A stretch of 64,000 nucleotides of DNA from assembly GCA_002172675.1 (NCBI GenBank), contig NETF01000051.1, positions 106,679 through 170,678 on the forward strand, read 5' to 3'. How positions within the stretch are numbered: position 1 is the first letter of the stretch; each line of letters begins with the position of its first letter. Source of the stretch: an unicellular cyanobacterium SU3 (lineage in GTDB: Bacteria > Cyanobacteriota > Cyanobacteriia > Cyanobacteriales > Microcystaceae). The notes beneath the pieces are model-generated. The model made no database searches and had not been told where the DNA came from. It worked only from the letters and a program-made list of their open reading frames with translations. Positions 7,377 through 17,574 of this stretch are shown here, piece after piece. The position numbers and the translations under genes are program-made.

Positions 7377-9908
7377 TTATGAAGCAATGTGGTTTCTACT
7401 TAATTCCATAATTTTATCAAACTGGAAAGTCTCTATCAACTCATATAAAGCCTTTTTTAAAGTGGTTTCTTCTGGGGGAATAGCCTCAAGTAATTCTAGT
7501 AATAAAACATCATTCCCTTCGCAGGCCCGTTGATAAATTTGTGCTATCCATTGACTCGGCATGACCTTAAGATGATCAGAGGTTAAGGGAACTGTATAAT
7601 GCTCTTGATTGTCTTTTTTTTGGTTAGGTGTAGACTCTTCATAAATGTATTGAACCCCTAAATATTGAGATATTTTATCAAAAATTTCTTGAGATCGAAA
7701 GGGTTTAGCAACAAAATCATCGCACCCAGAGTCTAAAACTTGTTGTCGTTGTTCTACAAAGACGCTGGCTGTTAAAGCAATAATGACTGTTGCTTGTCCT
7801 TTGAGAGATTCTTTAATATGCCTTGTGGCTTCATAACCATTCATGATAGGCATTTGCATATCCATCCAAATTAGGTGGGGTTCCCAAGCGTCCCAGAGGG
7901 CGATCGCTTCTTGTCCATTGACAGCTTCTTTGACCTCGAACCCCACCGAAGTCAGTAATTTTACTAATAAATCTCGATTCGTTTGCTTATCTTCTACAAC
8001 TAAAATACGGAAATGGGGTTGATCCGAGGCTAACGCAACAGGATAATGGAAGATAGTCGTAGTTGTATCCTTCATCACAGAAATAACAGGATGAAAACGA
8101 ATATTAAAGGTGAAGGTTGTCCCTTCTTCCACCACACTGTCAACAGTAATCTGTCCCCCCATCAACTTGATAAATTTACTACTGATAGGTAGACCTAACC
8201 CGGTTCCTTCCCCTGAGTTGATTCCTGCTTTGGCTTGAGTAAAAGGGGAAAATAATCCGTTGAGATCCTCATTGTCTATCCCATGTCCTGTATCTGTAAC
8301 AGCAAAGAATAATTGATGACCTTTACACCAAACTTTAACCGTAACTTCTCCTTTTTCTGTAAATTTAATGGCATTACTAATAATATTAATTAAAATCTGA
8401 CGTAATTTTTGTTCATCGGTTCTAATATATTGGGGAACCGTACAATAACGGATAAAGCATAGCTGTAGTTGTTTGCTGGCTGCTTTTAATTGTAATAAGG
8501 TATCGAGTTCATGTAAGAGGTGGTATAAATCAAAATCCGTTTCATTAAGAATAACCTGACCTGCTTCTATTTTCGACATTTGTAGAATATCATTAATTAA
8601 TCCTAAGAGATGTTCCCCGCTATCATGAATAATTTGTAGATTATTGCGATAGTCCAAAGATAGAGAAGTTGAACGCAACATTAACTGGACATATCCTAAA
8701 ATCGCATTGAGAGGAGTTCTTAATTCATGACTCATATTAGCCAAAAATTCACTTTTAGCTTGATTTGCTTTTTCTGCCGCAATTTTGGCTATTGCTAACT
8801 CTTCTGTTTGCTGTTGGGTTTGTTTCAATAATTCCCCTTGTTGAACAGCTACTCCTAACTGTTGGCCTACCTGTAACACAATTTGAACTGCGGCATTATC
8901 CCAGTCACGGGGAGTCGATAGTTGATAGACCAAAATTAATCCCCAAAGTTGATGCGTGCAAAAAATCGGCACAGCAATATATGCTTTGGCTTGTACTTGT
9001 TCGAGAAGGTTGATATAACAGGGAGTAAACCCGGCTTCATAAATATTCGAGACAACTCGATAGCTATTTTTCGTGGTAAAGGGTTCCCCTTGAGACTCTT
9101 GGAAATAGGTGTCTTCAATAGTGGTAATGGTGCATTTTTCTTCTTCTGTGGTGCTTAATAATTCTTCTGGAGTGGTTAGCAACTTTAAGGACGGCCATCC
9201 CTTAGAAACAGACTCGGCCACAACTTTACCACTCCAGTCTCGATTAAATTGATAAACGATAACCCGTTCACAAGCGATCGCTTGTCTAAGTTCTTTGGTG
9301 GTGGCAGCAAAAATCTTTTCTAAATTTAGGGTTTGTCGCATCCGTTGAACAACCCTAGTAACGGCTTTTTCTCGTTCCAAAGTTTTTTGTAACTTGTCGG
9401 TTCTTTCTTTGACCTGGTTTTCTAGTTTTATATTGAGGTTACGCAGTTGCTCTTCTATATTGTGACGTTTCTTATTTTCTTTTCGTAATTCTTGGTTGAC
9501 GGTTTCTAATTGTTCTGGGGTTTTCAGTGATAAAAAAGTAGGGATTAAAAAGAACATTTCTACAGCAGTGTAACAAGACACCAAAGCAGTGAGGGCTTTT
9601 TCTAGGCCAGATAACCAATAGAGAGGATACCAGAGAGTAACAATCTCTAACAGATGACCGATTCCACAAAGAACAATAAAAGCCCCAAAAAGAATAAAAA
9701 CATTTTGAAAGGGTACGTCACTGCGTTTGAAAACAAAATAAAGAAGAAGAAGAGGAATGGAAAAATAGGCGATCGCAATTAAAAAATCACTGATCACATG
9801 AAGGGAAACTAAAGGGGTTTGCCACAAATAACAATGGCCGTGAGGAATATAAGCCAAATAGTGGTTAATTAGGTTAAGGGGATGTTGAAGATTAAGAATT
9901 AGTAGCAT
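7377..9908 (-). CDS. Ethylene-receptor-like hybrid histidine kinase with GAF domain
   Basis: I chose the ATG at 9908; a TTG at 9956 would add 16 residues. Residue numbers here count from that TTG. Three N-terminal helices match the plant ETR1 ethylene-binding domain: D57, Y64, I67, I94, C97 and H101 reproduce the ETR1 ligand residues with identical spacing ([14 protein letters not shown], then FIVLCGIGH). A coiled coil and a phytochrome/cyanobacteriochrome-type GAF follow (about 205-375). C313 sits at the bilin-attachment position, but the usual next His is Tyr (PCYINLL), and the DxCF site reads DTYF. HisKA has H410 (SHELRTPLN), then an HATPase domain, then a REC domain (MDMQMP). Synechocystis Slr1212 has the same general plan. 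Dual ethylene/light sensing is inference. Confidence 0.9.
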   Translation of the reverse strand: MLLILNLQHPLNLINHYLAYIPHGHCYLWQTPLVSLHVISDFLIAIAYFSIPLLLLYFVFKRSDVPFQNVFILFGAFIVLCGIGHLLEIVTLWYPLYWLSGLEKALTALVSCYTAVEMFFLIPTFLSLKTPEQLETVNQELRKENKKRHNIEEQLRNLNIKLENQVKERTDKLQKTLEREKAVTRVVQRMRQTLNLEKIFAATTKELRQAIACERVIVYQFNRDWSGKVVAESVSKGWPSLKLLTTPEELLSTTEEEKCTITTIEDTYFQESQGEPFTTKNSYRVVSNIYEAGFTPCYINLLEQVQAKAYIAVPIFCTHQLWGLILVYQLSTPRDWDNAAVQIVLQVGQQLGVAVQQGELLKQTQQQTEELAIAKIAAEKANQAKSEFLANMSHELRTPLNAILGYVQLMLRSTSLSLDYRNNLQIIHDSGEHLLGLINDILQMSKIEAGQVILNETDFDLYHLLHELDTLLQLKAASKQLQLCFIRYCTVPQYIRTDEQKLRQILINIISNAIKFTEKGEVTVKVWCKGHQLFFAVTDTGHGIDNEDLNGLFSPFTQAKAGINSGEGTGLGLPISSKFIKLMGGQITVDSVVEEGTTFTFNIRFHPVISVMKDTTTTIFHYPVALASDQPHFRILVVEDKQTNRDLLVKLLTSVGFEVKEAVNGQEAIALWDAWEPHLIWMDMQMPIMNGYEATRHIKESLKGQATVIIALTASVFVEQRQQVLDSGCDDFVAKPFRSQEIFDKISQYLGVQYIYEESTPNQKKDNQEHYTVPLTSDHLKVMPSQWIAQIYQRACEGNDVLLLELLEAIPPEETTLKKALYELIETFQFDKIMELSRNHIAS

Positions 9909-10077
9909 TCGAGTTCTGATTGCAAATAGGTTATTGTTCCTTTTTATTTTTCCCAAAATTAAACTTTGACATAAAAATTTACTGAAGGCTTTTTGTTGGC
10001 TGTTTTCAGTGATCCCAAGGAAATACGATACACTAAGAGAACTTACAGTAAATGTTATAGATACCAGTAATATTAAT

Positions 10078-10617
10078 ATGAATAAATCCTATCAAAAAAT
10101 TGTTGTTATTGTATCTGGTTTTGCCTTACTGATCAGTATGACGGTTGCAGGGTTTTCCTTTAGGCAAAATTCTTCTTCTTCTCCAGAGGCTAATTCCGGA
10201 ACAGAGGTTTCCCCAGAAGAAAGGTTAAAATCTATTATAGAAGGATATGAGAGCGTTTTAGAAAGAGAACCGGATAATCCTACCGCTAAACAAGGGTTAG
10301 AAGAAGCTCTTAAAGCATTTATTGCCACACAAGCACAAGCAGGAAATTTAGAGGGAGCTATACCTCCCATGGAAAAATTAGCAGCTTTAGTTCCTGAGAA
10401 TGAACAGTATCAAGAGATTCTGGCACAAATGAAACAAGCTCAACAACAAGCTCAAACTGCACCGTCTCCTAGCCAACCAGAAGCCATTACCCCTGAGTCT
10501 GAAGAACTTCCTCCTCTAATTATTCCAGAAGCCGAAGAAGAATCCAATCCTTTATTAAATCCTGAAGAAAATTCTAACCCATTATTTCCTTCCGATAGTA
10601 ATCCTAATTCTAATTAG
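10078..10617 (+). CDS. Membrane-anchored TPR-like protein
   Basis: The start is placed at the ATG at 10078 ([14 protein letters not shown]) because the upstream extension begins with GTG and has no signal. A single N-terminal membrane helix or signal anchor (about residues 8-26) is followed by TPR-like helices ([22 protein letters not shown]..., then [19 protein letters not shown]), a Gln-rich stretch and an acidic Pro/Asn-rich tail. It probably exposes a protein-interaction domain outside the cytoplasmic membrane. It is divergent from the ethylene-receptor-like kinase. No specific function is known. Confidence 0.75.
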   Translation: MNKSYQKIVVIVSGFALLISMTVAGFSFRQNSSSSPEANSGTEVSPEERLKSIIEGYESVLEREPDNPTAKQGLEEALKAFIATQAQAGNLEGAIPPMEKLAALVPENEQYQEILAQMKQAQQQAQTAPSPSQPEAITPESEELPPLIIPEAEEESNPLLNPEENSNPLFPSDSNPNSN

Positions 10618-10639
10618 TTTAGAGTAGCACAGGATAAAT

Positions 10640-10663
10640 TAAGGTGGGCATTGCCCACCCTAC
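10640..10663. repeat. Palindromic dispersed repeat (GGTGGGCA/TGCCCACC), copy 1
   Basis: Arms GGTGGGCA (10643-10650) and TGCCCACC (10652-10659) are followed by CTAC. The 24-base unit is identical to the one at 13069-13092, and the two bracket the pentapeptide gene. It may act as a terminator for the upstream gene. Confidence 0.75.
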
Positions 10664-10717
10664 ACTTAAACTAGAGAGATACTGTATTGTCCGTAGCAAA
10701 TATAACGGTAAAGTCAT

Positions 10718-10807
10718 GAAGCAATCTCTGTGTTTATAGTAGATTGCTTCGGGATATTTCTAGTGACAATTAAAGTTAACTATTTATATTACCCCTCGCA
10801 ATGACAG
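10718..10807. repeat. Dispersed repeat element with GAAGCAATCT inverted repeat
   Basis: Perfect 10-base arms (GAAGCAATCT at 10718-10727, AGATTGCTTC at 10741-10750) are followed by CTCGCAATGACA ending near 10806. These blocks resemble the widespread bacterial GAGATTGCTTCG...CGCAATGACA interspersed element. The remainder of 10618-10956 shows no gene. Confidence 0.55.
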
Positions 10808-10956
10808 GTTAAATCTCTAATAGCCTTTGAGAATTGGTGTTATTGTCTATAGTATAAATACTGAATTATGATGTCAGTTCCATAATTAAGGGAATCTGTA
10901 TCCATTCTTGGCAAAAATTAATGGAAATATATAGAAAGAAAAGCGATTAAAAGTCA

Positions 10957-13032
10957 ATGAAAGCTGCTGAAGTTATTAAAAAGTATCAAAATGGAGAACG
11001 AAACTTCCAAGGGTTAAACCTCCGGGGAGCAAATTTTAAAGGACAAAATTTATCGGGTGCAGATTTTAGTTACTGTCAGCTACAAAGTGCAAATTTTAGT
11101 CAAGCAAATCTAAAAGATGCAAAGTTTATTGGAGCAAAAGCAGGGTTACAACTAAAAAATATTCTTCTTCAAGGATTTTTACTCTGTTCCTTAGCTGCTT
11201 TTCCTCAATATTTCTTATTTCAAGTTTTCAAACTTGATACTTTACCTCAAGATACTGAGAGTCACACTATTTATTTAATTTTAATAGTATTAACTTTAGT
11301 TATTAATGGTTTTTTCTCTTTAATGACTTCTCTTTCGGAAAAAATTTCAACAGTTTTAGGAGCATACATTTTTTGTGGAATGATAGCCACTACTTTAGCA
11401 CTTATAGAAATAAGATTAATAAACTTAGAAATATATGTAGTTTTAGCGGCAATGACACTTTTTATAACAGTTATTTCTGCTATTTGTACAGGAGTATTTT
11501 TAATGATTTGCGAAAAATGGGTAATTTATATATTTCCTATTACATTCGCTATCATTGGATTTATAGAAGGTTATACAAGGTCTAACGAAAATGAACTTTC
11601 GATTATTATAGGAAGTATTATATCAGTAGTAGGCTGGATTTCTGGGATATATATTAGTAGACGTGGACTTCAAGAAAATGAAAGGCATCAATGGGTTCGT
11701 CCAATTATATTATTTATTAGTGTTTTGATAGGAGCAACAAATTTTAAAAATGCAACGCTTACTGACGCTGACTTCACAGGAGCAACCCTAAAAAATAGCA
11801 ATTTCAATCAAGCAATATTAACTCGAAGTTGTTTCAAAAATACTGTTAAATTAAATTTAGCGCGTCCAGGAAATACGTTATTAGAAAATCCCACAGTTAG
11901 AGACTTATTAATTAACCCCAGTAGTGGACAAGAAAAAAATCTAACTAGAGCTAATTTAAGGGGAGCAAATCTTAAAAAAGCTAACTTACAAGGAGCTAAT
12001 TTAAAATATGCAGATGTTAGTGAAGCAACTTTTGAATATGCTAATTTATCTCATGCTAATTTAACGGAAGTTAATGCAGTTTATACTAATTTTAATCATG
12101 CTTATTTAACAGGTGCTTGTATCGAAAACTGGAATATTGATGCGACAACTATCCTTGATAATATTGACTGTCAATATGTTTATCTTTTAAACAATGAAAA
12201 AGAACGTCAACCTAGTAGTGGAGAATTTAAAGAAGGAGAATTTACTAAACTATTTGAGGAAGTTTTTGATACCGTTAACTTAATTTTTGAAAATGGTATT
12301 GATTGGAAAGCGTTTATAGAAACCATGAAAACGGTACAAGTCGAAAATGAGGATACACTGTTAGAAGTTTCCAGTATTGACAATAAAGGGGATGGAGTTT
12401 TTGTGGTTAAAGTTAAAGTTCCCCCAGATGCAAATAAAGAAAAGATACATCAAGAGTTTAATGAAGTTTATCAGCTAAAATTAGAAGCAGTCGAAGCTAA
12501 ATATAAAGCACAACTAGAAGCAAAAGAAACTGAAATTACTATCTATCGGCAGCAAAGTATTGATATGATGGAAATAGTCAAAACTCAAGCGAGTCGTCCC
12601 ATTCATGTAGAGGCAAAAGCAATGAATAATAGTTCTGATAGTAGCAAAAATATCAACATTCGTGATATTAATAACTCTGGTGTCTTAAACCTAGGGGAAA
12701 TTGTCGGCGATGTGAATAATACGATTAACCAAATACCTGAAAGTCAAGATAATAAAAATGATGAATTAAAAAGCTTATTACAAGAATTAATGAACGCCAT
12801 TCAAACAGAGAATGAACTTGATGAAGATGAAAAAGCAGACGCAGCCAATAAAGTAAAAACTATTGCTAAAGCAAGTCAAAACCCAGAAGATGAAGGATTG
12901 CAAAAAAAAGCATCTCGCGCCGTTAAATTATTAGAAACTTTAGCCAAAGGTTTAGAACCAGCGACAAAATTAGCAACTTCTTGTAAGGTAGTTTTACCGA
13001 AAATTATTAGTTTATTACCTTTTCTTGCTTAA
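10957..13032 (+). CDS. Pentapeptide-repeat / polytopic membrane / coiled-coil protein
   Basis: The 691-residue protein has an unusual order. A short pentapeptide stretch (about 15-65, e.g. NLRGANFKGQNLSGADF) comes first, then roughly six to seven hydrophobic helices (about 70-265). A second pentapeptide block (about 265-405) and an acidic helical region follow. Next come a coiled coil (KLEAVEAKYKAQLEAKETEI), a linker with NINIRDINNSGVLNLGEIVG, and a C-terminal helical domain ending hydrophobic (VVLPKIISLLPFLA). Pentapeptide helices act as scaffolds. The C-terminal arrangement resembles effector or adaptor regions of cyanobacterial predicted conflict systems, but no function is established. 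Identical palindromes flank the gene. It has its own ATG without a strong ribosome-binding site. Confidence 0.75.
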   Translation: MKAAEVIKKYQNGERNFQGLNLRGANFKGQNLSGADFSYCQLQSANFSQANLKDAKFIGAKAGLQLKNILLQGFLLCSLAAFPQYFLFQVFKLDTLPQDTESHTIYLILIVLTLVINGFFSLMTSLSEKISTVLGAYIFCGMIATTLALIEIRLINLEIYVVLAAMTLFITVISAICTGVFLMICEKWVIYIFPITFAIIGFIEGYTRSNENELSIIIGSIISVVGWISGIYISRRGLQENERHQWVRPIILFISVLIGATNFKNATLTDADFTGATLKNSNFNQAILTRSCFKNTVKLNLARPGNTLLENPTVRDLLINPSSGQEKNLTRANLRGANLKKANLQGANLKYADVSEATFEYANLSHANLTEVNAVYTNFNHAYLTGACIENWNIDATTILDNIDCQYVYLLNNEKERQPSSGEFKEGEFTKLFEEVFDTVNLIFENGIDWKAFIETMKTVQVENEDTLLEVSSIDNKGDGVFVVKVKVPPDANKEKIHQEFNEVYQLKLEAVEAKYKAQLEAKETEITIYRQQSIDMMEIVKTQASRPIHVEAKAMNNSSDSSKNINIRDINNSGVLNLGEIVGDVNNTINQIPESQDNKNDELKSLLQELMNAIQTENELDEDEKADAANKVKTIAKASQNPEDEGLQKKASRAVKLLETLAKGLEPATKLATSCKVVLPKIISLLPFLA

Positions 13033-13068
13033 TATTTAAAGTCAAAATTTATTCAACATAAATTACTG

Positions 13069-13092
13069 TAAGGTGGGCATTGCCCACCCTAC
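13069..13092. repeat. Palindromic dispersed repeat, copy 2
   Basis: Identical to 10640-10663, with arms at 13072-13079 and 13081-13088. It lies between convergent genes ending at 13032 (+) and 13113 (-), a natural place for a bidirectional terminator. Confidence 0.75.
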
Positions 13093-13112
13093 AAGATTTT
13101 ACTATTTAGCGA

Positions 13113-13814
13113 TTACTCAACATGAATTATATCTTTTAATCCTAGAAAATTATAGCGATTGATTAACCAAATTAAAACTAAAGTGCTAATTAATAAAAAA
13201 CCAATTATCTCTAATTTTTGGTGAGAATTTAAAGCTAAACTTGATCCCATATAAGTTAATAAAAAGGTCGGTGGAATCATGCCGGCTAAGCTAGTACAAG
13301 AATAAATGGGTAGCGAAATTCCTGCTAAACCCGAAGCATAACTAATTAAATCAAAAGAAAATAAAGGAATTAGTCGTGTGATAAAAATCAAAAACCCTAG
13401 ATACACTTCACCTTTATCTTTAGAGAAATAAAACACTTTTCCGGTTAATAATTTTAAGGCATTTCTCCCTAAGCTACGACCTAAAAAATATGCTAATAAT
13501 CCACCTAAAAATCCACCAATAACACTATAGATAGTTGCTAAAATGGGAGTCCAAACCATACCAGCGGCCATCACTAAAGGTAAAGCAGGAATATGAGAAA
13601 TAACCACAGAAATAATTAAAATACTAATATAAATAAAAGGAGCAATCCAACCAGATTCTAGTAAAATCTTTTTTAATTCTTCTGAGTTAAAGAAATTCAA
13701 ATCAAGATAATTATGTCCCCACCAAGTTAGAAAAATAGCAGAGATAAAAAATAGTAATAATAGTTTATGCTTGGGTTTAAGAAAAAATGAAAACTTCTGA
13801 AACTTGTTTGACAT
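13113..13814 (-). CDS. TVP38/TMEM64-family membrane protein
   Basis: I start at the ATG at 13814 (AGG upstream; MSNKFQKFSFFLKPKHK), giving 233 residues; the longer frame adds an unlikely 43 residues. It is a polytopic DedA-superfamily (SNARE-associated, VTT) protein with the central glycine-rich re-entrant motif (GGFLGGLLAYFLGRSLGR). Relatives are implicated in lipid scrambling or membrane homeostasis. It sits alone between convergent and co-directional neighbours, so context adds nothing. Confidence 0.85.
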   Translation of the reverse strand: MSNKFQKFSFFLKPKHKLLLLFFISAIFLTWWGHNYLDLNFFNSEELKKILLESGWIAPFIYISILIISVVISHIPALPLVMAAGMVWTPILATIYSVIGGFLGGLLAYFLGRSLGRNALKLLTGKVFYFSKDKGEVYLGFLIFITRLIPLFSFDLISYASGLAGISLPIYSCTSLAGMIPPTFLLTYMGSSLALNSHQKLEIIGFLLISTLVLIWLINRYNFLGLKDIIHVE

Positions 13815-13981
13815 TTTTTCTAACCTGATAGCAACACTTACTAAGTTTAAAACAAAATACTTATATATATTGTTCCATAATATACTTAATTGAACAGTCG
13901 CAATTATACTTACTTTCATAAAAAAATAGGCAGACCATGACAAGTCTACCTATTTAAAAGTGTCTAAAATTGTCTCGAAAA

Positions 13982-15796
13982 TTAAGCAGGGTAAATCCGT
14001 AATCTACGGTTAGGTTCCTCCCCAAAACTATCAGATTGTAAGCGATAATGTTCCACTAATTCGTGCTGCATTTTGCGAACTTTAGGCGATCGCGGTAACA
14101 GTTCCACGGGTTGACCTTTAGGGAGTACAATCTGTTCTACAGCGAGTCTTGCCTCTTCTAACGCCTCCAACTCATCATCATTACTGCCACGGGTAAACAG
14201 GCGTAAATCAGCCGTTTCGGGGGTTTTTACTTCATCCATCCCTAACAATCGTTGTAGCGTTCTGGTAATTTGGGGAATGGTATTGGATTTCACCCCATGA
14301 ATAGGAACTTGACGCGCTTTCGCCACCTGACGTAACTTAGACTGATTTTTCAAATGCGATCGCAACGCTACCACCACATCCGCACTATCTAAGTCTTTAG
14401 TCAAAACAATGGGTAAATTCAGCACCTCGATCACCTGTTCTAACTGCGATCGCCCGATACCATAGGGATAAATATAAACAGGAAAATCCTCCCCATTGGG
14501 ACCCGGAACCCTCACTTTACCCCCTTTAGGTTCAGGTTGAGACCAAGAGGCATCTAAAAGACGGTCAAACTCGGATGCAGAGCTTAACTTATTGCCTTTT
14601 TTCGACCCGAATGGACTCACAGGGGTCATTTTACCCGACGCACGCCATCCTTTGGGTTGTTGTATCATTTGTGCCATACCACGCCCAAAACTAGCAGGGT
14701 TAGGGGTTTGATCCGGTTCTTCTTGGGTAATTTGCACTTCCCCATTTTCATCGACGGTTCTGGTTTGGGGGTTGGGTTCTCCATTCCGTAGCAAAATGTC
14801 AATCGTATGAGCCACATCTTCGTGAACCACCCATTTTTGCCGTTCTAACATTTCGATGGCAATTTCAAAGGTAGGTGGGGCTTTTCGTTCTAAAACCGTC
14901 TTTTGTGACCCTCTTCGTCTGGCTTCATCATCCCCTAACGTCACCGCTTGAATACCCCCCACTAAATCGGAAAGGGTGGGATTTTTCATTAAATTTTCGA
15001 TACGATTACCGTGAGCGGTTCCTACCAACTGCACCCCTCGTTCAGCAATGGTACGAGCAGCTAAAGCTTCTAATTCCGTGCCAATTTCATCAATAACGAT
15101 CACTTCCGGCATATGGTTTTCTACCGCCTCAATCATTACCTTATGCTGTAATTCAGGAGTCGCTACCTGCATCCGTCTAGCGCGACCAATGGCCGGGTGA
15201 GGAATATCCCCATCACCAGCGATTTCGTTAGAGGTATCGATAATGACCACTCGTTTATCAAAATCATCGGCCAACACCCTGGCAATTTCCCGTAAGGCAG
15301 TGGTTTTACCCACACCGGGACGACCTAATAAGAGTAAAGATTGACCCGTTTCTACTAAGTCCCGAATCATGGAAATGGTGCCAAAAACAGCCCGTCCCAC
15401 CCGACAAGTTAAACCGATAATGTCTCCCGTTCGGTTGCGAATGGCACTGATACGGTGTAGCGTGCGTTCAATTCCTGCTCGGTTATCACCGCTAAAAATT
15501 CCCACTCGTTGAATGCTGTATTGTAGATCAGAAGCAGAAACAGGGGTATCTCCTAGATAAATGGCTTCTCCAGGAAAACGAGCTTCTGGCAGTCGTCCTA
15601 AGTCCATAACCACTTCAATTAAGCGATCGCAGTTCGGATGATCTTTGATCTGGTTACGAATAGTTAAGGGTAAAATATCGAGCAGTTTACTAAGGTCGTC
15701 GGTAATCTGCATCCGTTGGGATAAGGCTTTTTTGGGTATAGATGGCACTGTTATGGATGATTGATTTAAAAAGTTATTTGTTTTGGGATTTAACAT
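13982..15796 (-). CDS. ycf45: Ycf45-type R3H-domain AAA ATPase
   Basis: The 604-residue protein has a SpoIIIAA-like P-loop ATPase core: Walker A GRPGVGKTT about residue 158 and Walker B VIVIDEIG about residue 233. A C-terminal R3H single-stranded nucleic-acid-binding domain has the Arg-x3-His pattern in RKMQHELVEHY. A basic, proline-containing linker joins them. It is the cyanobacterial/plastid Ycf45 family, likely acting on nucleic acids in the cytoplasm, but its exact job is not known. It lies just downstream of ldpA on the same strand (gap 42 bases) and may be co-transcribed with it. Confidence 0.85.
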   Translation of the reverse strand: MLNPKTNNFLNQSSITVPSIPKKALSQRMQITDDLSKLLDILPLTIRNQIKDHPNCDRLIEVVMDLGRLPEARFPGEAIYLGDTPVSASDLQYSIQRVGIFSGDNRAGIERTLHRISAIRNRTGDIIGLTCRVGRAVFGTISMIRDLVETGQSLLLLGRPGVGKTTALREIARVLADDFDKRVVIIDTSNEIAGDGDIPHPAIGRARRMQVATPELQHKVMIEAVENHMPEVIVIDEIGTELEALAARTIAERGVQLVGTAHGNRIENLMKNPTLSDLVGGIQAVTLGDDEARRRGSQKTVLERKAPPTFEIAIEMLERQKWVVHEDVAHTIDILLRNGEPNPQTRTVDENGEVQITQEEPDQTPNPASFGRGMAQMIQQPKGWRASGKMTPVSPFGSKKGNKLSSASEFDRLLDASWSQPEPKGGKVRVPGPNGEDFPVYIYPYGIGRSQLEQVIEVLNLPIVLTKDLDSADVVVALRSHLKNQSKLRQVAKARQVPIHGVKSNTIPQITRTLQRLLGMDEVKTPETADLRLFTRGSNDDELEALEEARLAVEQIVLPKGQPVELLPRSPKVRKMQHELVEHYRLQSDSFGEEPNRRLRIYPA

Positions 15797-15838
15797 AATT
15801 TAGCGGGCTTCGTCAAGATAGTTAAAATGAGTTAGATG

Positions 15839-16924
15839 TTAGAAGTTTATTTTCTCCTTGTTTTCCCTCATTCTCCTTACCCTGTCCATTTCTAACCTCT
15901 CCTTTAAGGGTGAAACCAAAGAATAAGCGGTTTCTACTGCTTGCCAGAATAATTCGGGGTCATCAGTTATATGGGATGACAGGGTTTGTGCTTCAATGGT
16001 TTCTAGAAAAGGGGAGATTAAACTGCGGGCATAACTACCGTAGGCAACCCCTGCGATAGAGGGCAATAAACCCAATTGTTGTAATTTGGGGACGGTATGG
16101 TGATTGGTTCCTCCTGCGAGTTGCACCCATCCCGGTAAATCGGCGTTTAACACTTTTTTACCCAGTCGAATGGCTGCATGAATCGTTCCTTTCCCGATAT
16201 CCCCACTCATGGGGCGGCCGTCGGTTTGCCAGATTAATTCACAGGGTAAGGAGGAAATGATTTCATAAAGGGTTTGTAAATAGTTGATTAATCCTTCTCC
16301 GTCCGGACAGCTAATGGCTAACAGTTTCAGGTGTTTTACCCCAGGAGATAATTGTTGCCACAGTTTTTTAAATTCCTCTTCTCGTCCCACTTGAGTATGA
16401 ATTTCGATGGCATCTATCTGTTTGTTTTTGATCAAGGGTAGGATGGTTTGGGGGGTAATAAGGTGCGATCGCGTTTCGATCAGGTTTAGGGGACAAACCG
16501 GTAAACAACGACCACATCCGTAACATTGCTGTTCTATAATTCCTGAAGCGGCGATCGCTTGTGCTGGACATATAGACTCACAAGGACGCAAACAATCAGC
16601 AGGACATAAGGTTTCATCAAAATAGGCTTTACGAAAGTGAGGATCTTCCCCATCGTTTAAACTCACCATTAGCCAGGGTTTATTTATCCTCGGATATCCT
16701 TTCGTTTGAGCGATTTCTGCCCATTCCATCCCTAAATTTATTCCTTCTGTTGCTGCATTGATCACCGCAGGTTCGGCTGCAACATCAATACAATTCGCAC
16801 CGGCTAAAGTGTAAATTAGGGACAGACTACGAATGGCTGGCAAGTCTTGGAAACTTGCGCCACAAATGAGTTTGAACCATTGCCCTGTTTTTAAGGAGTG
16901 TAAAGGAGATAAATTATCATTCAC
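15839..16924 (-). CDS. ldpA: LdpA-like iron-sulfur protein of circadian input
   Basis: The 361-residue protein has two ferredoxin-type cysteine clusters, CPADCLRPCESICP (about 107-120) and CYGCGRCLPVCP (about 134-145), which should hold [4Fe-4S] centres. The N-terminal region and overall length match LdpA. In Synechococcus LdpA senses redox/light state and modulates circadian period through the clock input proteins. That role here is by homology. The downstream ycf45 gene is close on the same strand. Confidence 0.85.
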   Translation of the reverse strand: MNDNLSPLHSLKTGQWFKLICGASFQDLPAIRSLSLIYTLAGANCIDVAAEPAVINAATEGINLGMEWAEIAQTKGYPRINKPWLMVSLNDGEDPHFRKAYFDETLCPADCLRPCESICPAQAIAASGIIEQQCYGCGRCLPVCPLNLIETRSHLITPQTILPLIKNKQIDAIEIHTQVGREEEFKKLWQQLSPGVKHLKLLAISCPDGEGLINYLQTLYEIISSLPCELIWQTDGRPMSGDIGKGTIHAAIRLGKKVLNADLPGWVQLAGGTNHHTVPKLQQLGLLPSIAGVAYGSYARSLISPFLETIEAQTLSSHITDDPELFWQAVETAYSLVSPLKERLEMDRVRRMRENKEKINF

Positions 16925-17090
16925 TTTTCTATGCTAATCGGTTTTTATGTAAATTGTCATGAGTTTTTAAGATTGATGGTTTTTGAATTACAATTGTAAT
17001 TTATTATAATACAGTTTATGACTCATGGAGCTTTTCTGTTTGTGAGAATGGTCTGATGTCAAGCTTTACTTTAATTAAACTTTCAAAAAA

Positions 17091-17528
17091 ATGATTTTTT
17101 CTAAATCTGTAATAATCAATGCTCCTATCGATAAAGTTTTTAGTTTTTGTGCGTCTGCTGATGGTTTTGAGCAGCATTTTCCTCAACCTATTGATTGGTT
17201 AGATAAAGGTGAACCTTGGCAACAAGGTTCAATATTTCGGTTCAAATATCGATTTCTCTTTACTTGGTGGTATTGGGAAGGAGAAATTACTAATTATGAA
17301 AAGAATAGCTACTTTATTGATATATTAAGAACAGGTGGAGGGTTAAAATATTTTCAACACAAGCACAAATTTGAGCCGTGTGAACAAGGAACATTATATA
17401 CTGACAAGATTGAGTTCACTTTAGGATTCGGTAGTTGGATTGATCAGTTAATTGTCAATCGAATAATTGGATTTATTTTTGCTAAACGTCATAGAAATTT
17501 ATGTAAGTATTTCGATAACCTTAAATAA
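17091..17528 (+). CDS. SRPBCC (START-like) ligand-binding protein
   Basis: The 145-residue protein starts with the typical SRPBCC opening (IINAPIDKVFSFCASADGFEQHFP) and has the alternating strands and C-terminal helix of the fold. Members bind hydrophobic ligands or act as cyclases. No ligand can be predicted. It stands alone, transcribed opposite to its neighbours. The start ATG fits the family N-terminus. Confidence 0.8.
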   Translation: MIFSKSVIINAPIDKVFSFCASADGFEQHFPQPIDWLDKGEPWQQGSIFRFKYRFLFTWWYWEGEITNYEKNSYFIDILRTGGGLKYFQHKHKFEPCEQGTLYTDKIEFTLGFGSWIDQLIVNRIIGFIFAKRHRNLCKYFDNLK

Positions 17529-17574
17529 ATGCCTGTTAACTAATAATATTTTTTATTCTTAAAATAATTGATTT

